5,139 nucleotides of DNA from an uncultured Oscillospiraceae bacterium (GCA_910579545.1 CAJTVI010000115.1:1-5139); one strand, 5' to 3'; numbered from the stretch's first letter, positions 1-5,084 are shown. The notes: generated by a model not told the origin, from the sequence alone. A program made the numbers and translations.

Positions 1-19
1 ATCTCGAAAGGCTTTCGGG

Positions 20-98
20 GCAGGGGTCCTGTTGCCTTGAGAGATTGCTCCCACGCACCCGGCCGGCAGACATTTCTCTTCGGTTGGAACACTCTCGC
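20..98 (-). promoter_or_regulatory. Glycine riboswitch aptamer (gcvT-type)
   Basis: Read on the minus strand, this non-coding stretch carries the conserved blocks of a glycine-sensing aptamer in the right order: GCGAGAG (98-92), CCGAAG followed by an A-rich junction (83 to about 73), ATCTCTC (45-39) complementary to the first GAGAG, then AAGGCAACAGGACC (38-25). In the family these form the P2 helix and the glycine-binding junction, and the RNA controls glycine cleavage, glycine transport or related genes. Oddities: the short P3 (a GTTCCAAC hairpin) is weak, there is one extra A relative to the usual TCAGGCA, and P1 is not clear. The expression platform, any second aptamer and the regulated gene would lie beyond the left edge. 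The call rests on motif recognition, not on a covariance search. Confidence 0.7.
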
Positions 99-138
99 AA
101 AAAAGGGGCGGCCGGGCGTGCGCCGCATGCCAGCCGCC
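99..138 (-). terminator. Intrinsic terminator after pyrE
   Basis: On the minus strand, GGCGGC (138-133) pairs with GCCGCC (112-107). An inner GGC/GCC and a TGC/GCA mini-stem can form inside the loop. The stem is followed by CC and six T residues (104-99). It starts 28 bp after the pyrE stop, where an operon terminator is expected. The T-tract runs directly into the glycine riboswitch-like aptamer. Confidence 0.65.
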
Positions 139-166
139 GGTTTGTTTTTTGAAAATGGGCCGGGCG

Positions 167-817
167 TTATGCCCCGATCCAGCTCTCGTCCGAGGGGTTA
201 TCCCGGAAGGCGAGCAGCCGGGCCAGGTCCTCCCGGGCGATCAGTCCGGTTTCGGCCGCCATTTGGGCAACGGTGTCAAAATCGGTCAGGCTTACATTGC
301 GCACGCTGGCCGCCGCAAGGCGATCGCTGCCCTTTTTCATGCCGTAGGTAAAGATGCTGGCAATGCCCAGCACCTCGGCCCCGGCCGCCCGCAGGGCCTC
401 GATCACCTCCAGCACGCTGCCGGCGGTGGAGATCAGGTCCTCCACCACCACCACCTTCTGGCCCTTTTCCAGCCGGCCCTCGATCTGGTTCTGGCGGCCG
501 TGGTCCTTCTGGCCCGAGCGCACATACCCCATGGGCAGCCCCATCAGGTGGCCCACAATGGCCGCGTGGGCAATGCCGGCCGTTGCGGTGCCCATCAGCA
601 GTTCGGCCGCAGGGTACTCCCGCCGGATGGTCTGGGCCAGGGCGGTTTCCACATCCTCACGCACCTTTGGGGCGGTAAGGGTGAGGCGGTTGTCGCAGTA
701 GACCGGGCTTTTGATCCCGCTGGCCCAGACAAAGGGCTCGTTTGGGCGAAAAAAGACCGCGCGGATCGTTAGCAGATCCTGGGCGATCATGCGGGAAATG
801 CTCTCTTGGGCCGTCAT
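167..817 (-). CDS. pyrE: Orotate phosphoribosyltransferase (PyrE)
   Basis: This cytoplasmic enzyme joins orotate to phosphoribosyl pyrophosphate, giving orotidine 5'-phosphate and pyrophosphate, the fifth step of UMP synthesis. The 216-residue protein has the family's usual length. The type I phosphoribosyltransferase PRPP-binding motif VVVVEDLISTAGS is at 122-134 with its paired acidic residues (E126, D127). The flexible catalytic loop is near 98-110 (YVR...KDHG, with R100, K104 and H106). The GTATAGIAHAA segment near 76-86 fits the phosphate/orotate site. The ATG at 817 was chosen because the protein MTAQESISRM begins there at family length and AAAGGTGA lies 5 nt upstream. An in-frame extension further upstream encodes arginine-rich low-complexity sequence from the intergenic gap. 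It is the last gene of the operon, separated from pyrF by 160 bp and followed by a terminator. Confidence 0.96.
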   Translation of the reverse strand: MTAQESISRMIAQDLLTIRAVFFRPNEPFVWASGIKSPVYCDNRLTLTAPKVREDVETALAQTIRREYPAAELLMGTATAGIAHAAIVGHLMGLPMGYVRSGQKDHGRQNQIEGRLEKGQKVVVVEDLISTAGSVLEVIEALRAAGAEVLGIASIFTYGMKKGSDRLAAASVRNVSLTDFDTVAQMAAETGLIAREDLARLLAFRDNPSDESWIGA

Positions 818-822
818 ATCCG

Positions 823-830
823 TCACCTTT
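823..830 (-). promoter_or_regulatory. Ribosome binding site of pyrE
   Basis: AAAGGTGA on the minus strand lies 5 nt before the ATG at 817. It decides the pyrE start against the longer in-frame reading, which would add 57 residues. Confidence 0.75.
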
Positions 831-878
831 CTTTTTTGCCGCGGCGCGGCGCAGAGCCGGCGCAGCTTGTGGGGGGAT

Positions 879-907
879 GCCGCGCGCCAGCCGGCGCGGG
901 GCTTTTT
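879..907 (+). terminator. Terminator-like hairpin on the plus strand, antisense to the pyr operon
   Basis: On the plus strand, GCC (879-881) and CGCGCC (883-888) pair with GGCGCG (893-898) and GGC (900-902) across an AGCC loop, with one G/G mismatch. Five T residues follow (903-907). This has the form of an intrinsic terminator, but no plus-strand gene precedes it. It would stop only antisense RNA entering from the pyrE side. The same palindrome folds in the sense mRNA, without a T-tract, so it may instead be an intercistronic stability element. Confidence 0.4.
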
Positions 908-977
908 AGGGGCGCGGCGCGGTTTGCCGCCGCCCGCTGTGGTTTTTTTGCGCATACAGGCCAGCCGGGGCGGGCTT

Positions 978-1676
978 TCAGCCCACAAACTCGGCTAAGC
1001 AGCGGCGGTAGGCGGCCACCGGGTCGGGCGCAGCCACGATCGGCCGGCCCACCACAATGTAATCGCTGCCCAGCTGCTTTGCGCGGGCCGGGGTGGTTAC
1101 CCGCACCTGGTCGCCCGCGTCGCCGTCGGCAAAGCGGACGCCGGGGGTCACGGTGAGAAAGCTGCCGCCGCACCCCTCGTGCACCCTGCCGGCCTCCAGC
1201 GGCGAGCAGACCACCCCGTCCAGCCCGGCCGCGGCCGCGCACCGGGCGTAGTGCATTACCACCTCGTCCAGCGGTTTTTGGATCAGCAGCTCCTCTTCCA
1301 TCCGCTGCTGGCTGGTGGAGGTAAGCTGGGTGACCGCGATCAGCAGCGGGCGGCTGCCGTCCGGGCGGGTCAGCCCCGCAAGGGCCGCCTCCATCATGGC
1401 CTTGGTGCCGGCGGCATGCAGGTTGACCATGTCCACATCCAGCCCCGAGAGCACCGCCATGGCCCGCTGCACCGTGTTGGGGATGTCGTGCAGCTTGAGG
1501 TCCAAAAAGATCCTGTGGCCGCGGGCCTTGATCTGGCGCACAATGGCCGGGCCCTCGGCGTAAAACAGCTCCATGCCGATCTTGACATAGGGCTTTTGAT
1601 CGGTAAACTGATCCAAAAAGGCCAGGGCCTTGGAGCCGCTGTCCAGGTCCAGCGCAATGATAACGTCCTTACCCAT
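978..1676 (-). CDS. pyrF: Orotidine 5'-phosphate decarboxylase (PyrF)
   Basis: This cytoplasmic TIM-barrel enzyme decarboxylates OMP to UMP, the last step of de novo pyrimidine synthesis. The 232-residue protein shows the group I signature DLKLHDIPNT at 59-68. The catalytic Lys-Asp-Lys-Asp network is visible as K32 (in VKIGMELF), D59, K61 and D64. Phosphate-binding segments are TPGVR at 177-181 and VVGRPI at 208-213 (R211). The N-terminal strand ALDLDS (8-13) supplies the usual first aspartates. The start is the ATG at 1676, 6 nt after a perfect AGGAGGTG. The GTG three codons upstream lies inside that ribosome binding site and was rejected. The first 8 nt overlap the end of pyrD (ATGGGTAA), which suggests translational coupling. 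A 160-bp gap separates it from pyrE. Confidence 0.97.
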   Translation of the reverse strand: MGKDVIIALDLDSGSKALAFLDQFTDQKPYVKIGMELFYAEGPAIVRQIKARGHRIFLDLKLHDIPNTVQRAMAVLSGLDVDMVNLHAAGTKAMMEAALAGLTRPDGSRPLLIAVTQLTSTSQQRMEEELLIQKPLDEVVMHYARCAAAAGLDGVVCSPLEAGRVHEGCGGSFLTVTPGVRFADGDAGDQVRVTTPARAKQLGSDYIVVGRPIVAAPDPVAAYRRCLAEFVG

Positions 1677-2586
1677 GGTGGGCACCTCCTATGATCTCCT
1701 TGATATCCCGGATGCCAAGCCGCTGCATGGCCGCGGGCAGACCGTCGATGATTTTGGGGCAGGCAAAGGGGTCGGCCAGGTTGGCCGCCCCCACCTCCAC
1801 CGCCGTGGCCCCGGCCAGCATCAGCTCCAGCACATCCTCGGCGCTGCTTACGCCGCCCATGCCGATGATGGGGATGCTTACCGCCTGGTACACCTGGTAC
1901 ACCATGCGCACCGCAACCGGCAGGATGGCCGGGCCGGAAAGCCCGCCGGTGCCGTTTGCCAGCACCGGCCGGCGGGTTTTGAGGTCGATGCGCATGGCAA
2001 GCAGGGTGTTGATAAGGCTGATGCCGTCCGCCCCGGCCTGCTCACAAGCCGACGCGATGGCGGCAATATCGGTTACGTTGGGGCTAAGCTTGATGTACAC
2101 CGGCTTATGGGTGACCGCCTTGACCGCCCGCGTGACCTCGGCGGCCGAAGCCGGGCTGGTGCCAAAACTCATGCCGCCGCCGTGCACGTTGGGGCAGGAG
2201 ACATTTACCTCCAGCCAGCCCACCTGCTCTTCCCTATCAAACAAGGCGCAGGCGCGGACATAATCCTCCACCGAAAAGCCGCTGATGTTGGCCATGACCG
2301 GCTTGTGGAAGATCTGTTTGAGCCGCGGCAGCTCCCGCTCGATCACCTGCTGCGCGCCGGGGTTTTGCAGCCCCACCGCGTTGAGCATACCGGCGGGCGC
2401 TTCGGCAATGCGGGGGGTGGGGTTGCCAAAGCGCGGCTGGAGGGTGGTGCCCTTAAAGGAAAAGCTGCCAAGGCAGTTGATGTCGTAAAGCTGGGCAAAC
2501 TCCTGCCCATAGCCAAAGGTGCCGCTGGCCGGGATGATGGGGTTGTCCAGCCAGATGCCCGAGAGCTGCACCCGGGTGTCTACCAT
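1669..2586 (-). CDS. pyrD: Dihydroorotate dehydrogenase, class 1B catalytic subunit (PyrD/PyrDB)
   Basis: This is the FMN subunit of the NAD-linked dihydroorotate dehydrogenase, oxidising dihydroorotate to orotate in the cytoplasm. The 305-residue TIM barrel shows FKGTT at 44-48, the substrate loop NAVGLQNPG at 69-77, ANISG at 99-103, and NVSCPN at 128-133. Cys131 is the catalytic base typical of class 1 enzymes, where class 2 enzymes use serine. KLSPN is at 166-170, and the FMN-phosphate loops are near 212-218 (GTGGLSG) and 241-245 (IGMGG). Class 1B is supported by the adjacent pyrK. The ATG at 2586 gives family length and is preceded by GGGGGAG at normal spacing. It overlaps the pyrK stop by 7 nt (ATGGTAG). 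An in-frame extension to 2661 only reads into pyrK sequence. Confidence 0.97.
   Translation of the reverse strand: MVDTRVQLSGIWLDNPIIPASGTFGYGQEFAQLYDINCLGSFSFKGTTLQPRFGNPTPRIAEAPAGMLNAVGLQNPGAQQVIERELPRLKQIFHKPVMANISGFSVEDYVRACALFDREEQVGWLEVNVSCPNVHGGGMSFGTSPASAAEVTRAVKAVTHKPVYIKLSPNVTDIAAIASACEQAGADGISLINTLLAMRIDLKTRRPVLANGTGGLSGPAILPVAVRMVYQVYQAVSIPIIGMGGVSSAEDVLELMLAGATAVEVGAANLADPFACPKIIDGLPAAMQRLGIRDIKEIIGGAHHG
1683..1690 (-). promoter_or_regulatory. Ribosome binding site of pyrF, inside pyrD
   Basis: AGGAGGTG on the minus strand lies within the last codons of pyrD, 6 nt before the pyrF ATG at 1676. It is a strong match to the 16S rRNA tail and excludes the upstream GTG as start. Confidence 0.85.
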
Positions 2587-3314
2587 ACCAGCTCCCCCTT
2601 TGCAAACACCGGGCCCTCTTTGCAGACCCGTTTGCTGCCGGCGGTGGTTTGGCAGCTGCATCCCATGCAGGCCCCAAAGCCGCAGCCCATCCGCTCCTCA
2701 AGGCTTACAAAGCCGGGTGTGGGCAGGGTTTGGCAGGCCGCTTTCAGCATGGGCAGCGGCCCGCAGGCGTAAAAGAGGTCGTATGGGGCGTTTTTGGGCA
2801 GGGCGTCCAGCGCGGTGCCCCGCACGCCGGCGCTGCCGTCCAGGGTGGCGATCTGCACCGGGACGCCCAGCGCCCGGAACTCCTGCTCATAAAACACATC
2901 CGCCCTGCCGCCAAAGCCCAGCACCACGGTGGGGGCACCGCCCTGCGCCAGCAGGGCCCTTGCAAGGCCGTAGAGCGGCGCGGCGCCAAGCCCCCCGCCC
3001 AGCAGCAGGGGCCGGGCCGGGCGGCAGGTCAGATCAAACCCGTTGCCCAGGCCGCACAAAAGGTCCAGCTGCGCGCCCGGCTTTAGCTGCACAAGGGCCT
3101 GGGTGCCCCGGCCCGCCGCCTTTACGATGAGGGTAAGGCTGCCCGGCTGCCAGCAGCACACCGAGATGGGCCGGCGCAAAAAGCAGCCGTCGAGCCGGAT
3201 GTTTACAAACTGCCCCGGCGCGGTGAGCGGGCTGGTATCCCCCATAAGCTGCAGCTCCCGCACATCCCGCGCCAGTTCGCGGCTGTGGGTAAGGGTGTAA
3301 ACGCCCTGTTTCAT
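2580..3314 (-). CDS. pyrK: Dihydroorotate dehydrogenase B, electron transfer subunit (PyrK)
   Basis: PyrK carries electrons from the FMN of PyrD through a 2Fe-2S cluster and FAD to NAD+, forming a PyrD2-PyrK2 heterotetramer. The 244-residue protein has a ferredoxin-reductase layout. The FAD-binding barrel contains RRPISV at 47-52, and the nucleotide-binding part has LLLGGGLGAAPLYGLA near 103-118 and YACGP at 182-186. The C-terminal cluster loop has Cys211, Cys216, Cys219 and Cys231 followed by CKEGPVF. This fits the PyrK pattern, although the Cys219-Cys231 gap is short and an additional Cys221 is present. The ATG at 3314 follows AAAAAGGAGG at 6 nt. It is the first pyr gene here, 77 bp after the symporter and overlapping pyrD by 7 nt. 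Confidence 0.96.
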   Translation of the reverse strand: MKQGVYTLTHSRELARDVRELQLMGDTSPLTAPGQFVNIRLDGCFLRRPISVCCWQPGSLTLIVKAAGRGTQALVQLKPGAQLDLLCGLGNGFDLTCRPARPLLLGGGLGAAPLYGLARALLAQGGAPTVVLGFGGRADVFYEQEFRALGVPVQIATLDGSAGVRGTALDALPKNAPYDLFYACGPLPMLKAACQTLPTPGFVSLEERMGCGFGACMGCSCQTTAGSKRVCKEGPVFAKGELVW

Positions 3315-3320
3315 GGCCGG

Positions 3321-3330
3321 CCTCCTTTTT
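3321..3330 (-). promoter_or_regulatory. Ribosome binding site of pyrK
   Basis: AAAAAGGAGG on the minus strand lies 6 nt before the ATG at 3314. It is a strong site that fixes the start of the first pyr gene. Confidence 0.85.
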
Positions 3331-3348
3331 ATAAAGGATTTATGCCAA

Positions 3349-3376
3349 AGGATACCCGCAATAAGCGGCGGTGAAA
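3349..3376 (-). promoter_or_regulatory. Possible promoter of pyrKDFE
   Basis: On the minus strand, TTTCAC (3376-3371) and TATCCT (3354-3349) are separated by 16 bp and would give a leader of about 27 nt before pyrK. Both boxes are weak. The match may be chance in the one AT-richer patch between the symporter and pyrK. Read-through from the symporter promoter is the alternative. Confidence 0.25.
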
Positions 3377-3391
3377 TTTGTTCGCCCGCGC

Positions 3392-4744
3392 TTACTGCTT
3401 GTCGTACTTCCCGTCGTCGAGCAGGCCCTCGCTCTTGGCCACGCAGATGCTGGTCACGGCGTCGCCCACCACGTTGAGGGCGGTAACCAGCATCTCGATG
3501 GGCCGGTTGATGGCAAGGATGAGCGAGTAGGCCAGCAGCGCGCCCTCGTTGACAAAGCCCACGCCGGACAGGATGGTAAACAGCACGATGGCCCCGGCTC
3601 CCGGCGCGGCGGGGGTGCCGGCCGACGCAATGAGCGCCAACAGGGCAATAACGATCAGCTGGGCCAGACTGAGCGGGTAGCCGGCGCAGCCCGCGATAAA
3701 CACGGTGGCCACCACCTGCATGATGGCGGTGCCGTTCATGTTGATGGTCATGCCCAGGGGCAGCACAAAGGAGGCGATGGTATCGTCCACCCCAAGGTCC
3801 TCGGTGCAGGTTTTATAGTTGAGGGGCAGGGCCGCAGCGCTGGAGGAGGTGGAAAACCCGAACACCGCCACCTTGCTGATTTTTTTGAGGAAGGTAACCG
3901 GGTTTTTGCGCGCGCCCGCGGCCACGATGAGGGGGTAGCCCACAATGAGGTAGAGCAGCAGCAGGATGACCACCGTGACCACATAGGCAACGGCGGGCTT
4001 GAGGTAGTCGATGCCGTAGGTGGCAAAGGTGCGGGCCAGCAGCACAAAAATGGCGATGGGGCCAAACTTGTTGACCACATAGTTGAGGAAAACCACCACC
4101 ACATCGTTAAGTTCCTGCACCAGCCTGCGCAGGGTAGCGGTTTTTTCCTGCCCAAGGGCGTTCATGGAAAGGCCCAGGCAGACCGCCAAAAAGACCACCG
4201 CCAGCACCGCGGTGTTGTTGCCAAAGGCGGTGACGATGTTGGCCGGCACCATGTTGAGAATGACCGCAAGGGGGTTGGAGCCGGTGGAGCCTGCGTTGCC
4301 GGAGAGCCCCTCCACCTGGGTGGTGAACAGCCCCATGTTGTACAGCGCGCTGCCCACCGTGCAGGCCAGGATGAGCGCAAAAAAAGAACAGATCAGGAAC
4401 CAGACGAGGGTCTTGGCGGAAATGCGCCCCAAGGTTCTGGTATCCGAAATCTGTCCGATCGCTAAGGTAATGGAGGTGAAGATCATGGGAACGATGATAA
4501 GCTGGAGGGAACGGATGAAGAGCTGCCCCACCAAATAGAAAATGCCGAGGGCGGATTCGGCCCCCTCTGCGGTGATATCCTGAAACAGCAAATCATTGAT
4601 GACCTTCCAGGTCTGCCCCTGGCCGGAGCCGGTAAGGGATTCCCGCAAAAGCAGCAGCAGCAGCCCAACCACAAGGCCGCAGACGAGGGATATACCCATT
4701 TTTTTGGCCAGCGAGGCCGCCGGCCGCGTTTTCTGCTTTTCCAT
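3392..4744 (-). CDS. Sodium-coupled dicarboxylate/amino acid symporter (DAACS/SLC1 family)
   Basis: This inner-membrane secondary transporter of 450 residues has the family's normal length. Hydrophobic segments begin near 16-34, 69-98, 112-137, 167-193, 212-240 and 249-276. The re-entrant loop HP1 contains the serine-rich STSSSAAALP at 298-307, TM7 contains NMNGT at 335-339, HP2 contains ASAGTPAAPGAGAI at 373-386, and TM8 contains NVVGDAVTS at 424-432. By hand alignment to GltPh, the substrate positions D394, R397, T398 and N401 read E417, V420, T421 and N424, and D405 is D428. The usual aspartate of the TM7 NMDGT motif is Asn337. The lost arginine argues against a classical glutamate/aspartate carrier. 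The substrate is therefore unknown; a neutral amino acid or another organic anion is possible. The ATG at 4744 follows AGGAGG at 7 nt. It sits upstream of pyrK with no clear terminator between. Confidence 0.93.
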   Translation of the reverse strand: MEKQKTRPAASLAKKMGISLVCGLVVGLLLLLLRESLTGSGQGQTWKVINDLLFQDITAEGAESALGIFYLVGQLFIRSLQLIIVPMIFTSITLAIGQISDTRTLGRISAKTLVWFLICSFFALILACTVGSALYNMGLFTTQVEGLSGNAGSTGSNPLAVILNMVPANIVTAFGNNTAVLAVVFLAVCLGLSMNALGQEKTATLRRLVQELNDVVVVFLNYVVNKFGPIAIFVLLARTFATYGIDYLKPAVAYVVTVVILLLLYLIVGYPLIVAAGARKNPVTFLKKISKVAVFGFSTSSSAAALPLNYKTCTEDLGVDDTIASFVLPLGMTINMNGTAIMQVVATVFIAGCAGYPLSLAQLIVIALLALIASAGTPAAPGAGAIVLFTILSGVGFVNEGALLAYSLILAINRPIEMLVTALNVVGDAVTSICVAKSEGLLDDGKYDKQ

Positions 4745-4751
4745 GGATACG

Positions 4752-4757
4752 CCTCCT
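4752..4757 (-). promoter_or_regulatory. Ribosome binding site of the symporter
   Basis: AGGAGG on the minus strand lies 7 nt before the ATG at 4744. It selects this start over an in-frame extension of 105 residues through the promoter and the upstream non-coding region. Confidence 0.85.
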
Positions 4758-4793
4758 ATCTCGATATTGTGCAACGATGCCCAAACTTTTGAT

Positions 4794-4822
4794 ACTATAC
4801 CACAAGGTATGGCATTTGTATA
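4794..4822 (-). promoter_or_regulatory. Sigma-A-like promoter of the symporter, with overlapping palindrome
   Basis: On the minus strand, TATACA (4822-4817) and TATAGT (4799-4794) are separated by exactly 17 bp, in an AT-rich island within GC-rich DNA. The predicted start near 4787 gives a leader of about 43 nt. A perfect inverted repeat, ATACC-ACAA-GGTAT (4797-4810 on the plus strand), covers part of the -10 box and the spacer and could be a repressor site. No regulator is identified. Confidence 0.6.
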
Positions 4823-4894
4823 CCCCCCTTGCGGTTTTTTGGCAGTCCACACCAAACTGCCGCCGCATTGGGCCGATGGAACCGGCAAATGTGC

Positions 4895-4927
4895 AAAAAA
4901 ATGCCCCGCGCCCCGGCGGCGGGGGCA
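4895..4927 (-). terminator. Intrinsic terminator upstream of the symporter
   Basis: On the minus strand, TGCCCC (4927-4922) pairs with GGGGCA (4907-4902). Further G-C pairs inside are interrupted by single bulges, and seven T residues follow (4901-4895). It faces transcription coming from the right and lies 158 bp after the stop of the partial upstream gene, isolating the symporter promoter. Confidence 0.7.
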
Positions 4928-5084
4928 GGGGCGAATAGGCTGGGCCGCGGGGCGGCAGGGGCCTGCATGTTGGACGCGCGGGGGCAGCGGGTCGTCCAAG
5001 GGGCACGGGAGTGACCAAAGCGCGCGGAGGGCGGCAGGCCGCCCAGAAGCCGCGGGCACCGCGCAGCATGCCCGATAAGGTTTT

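Larger units (their letters stand above)
4745..5084. other. Non-coding region between the upstream gene and the symporter
   Basis: This 340-bp stretch has no credible gene. Longer open frames crossing it on both strands are shadows with low-complexity Pro/Arg/Ala translations. It holds the symporter ribosome site and promoter, an inverted repeat GGCAGT/ACTGCC (4841-4846 and 4856-4861), the minus-strand terminator at 4895-4927, an inverted repeat TTGGACG/CGTCCAA (4970-4976 and 4993-4999), and a palindrome GGGCGGC/GCCGCCC (5029-5035 and 5038-5044). Confidence 0.6.

Noticed and set aside
5..17. CGAAA-GGC-TTTCG hairpin at the left edge as riboswitch expression platform
   Set aside because: The stem is 5 bp and the flanking sequence is cut off by the window edge, so no terminator or anti-terminator role can be supported.
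818..988. 57-residue N-terminal extension of pyrE up to 988
   Set aside because: It is arginine-rich low-complexity translation of the intergenic gap. The ATG at 817 has a ribosome site and gives the exact family length.
823..1242. Minus-strand open frame of 139 codons spanning the pyrF end and the gap
   Set aside because: It overlaps pyrF in another frame and translates to Arg/Ala/Gly-rich low complexity. No independent support for a gene.
1677..1685. GTG start for pyrF at 1685
   Set aside because: The GTG lies within the AGGAGGTG ribosome site itself, and the next ATG is correctly spaced.
2587..2661. 25-residue N-terminal extension of pyrD
   Set aside because: It lies wholly inside pyrK in another frame. 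The ATG at 2586 has a purine-rich site upstream and family-length product.
1630..2772. Plus-strand open frame of 380 codons
   Set aside because: It is antisense to pyrD and pyrK, a typical mirror frame of high-GC coding DNA, with no ribosome site or recognisable protein features.
3371..4465. Plus-strand open frame of 364 codons
   Set aside because: It is antisense to the symporter. Its His/Gly/Gln-rich translation is the usual reverse-complement shadow of a membrane protein gene.
4841..4861. Inverted repeat GGCAGT/ACTGCC as a terminator
   Set aside because: On the minus strand it is followed by A residues, not T, and on the plus strand the T run precedes it. At most it is a weak dyad upstream of the -35 box.
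4745..5059. 105-residue N-terminal extension of the symporter
   Set aside because: It crosses the promoter and the upstream terminator. The ATG at 4744 follows AGGAGG and begins a normal-length family member.
4593..5078. Open frames on both strands across the upstream non-coding region
   Set aside because: They run through the terminator and the symporter promoter, have Pro/Arg-rich translations and lack ribosome sites.
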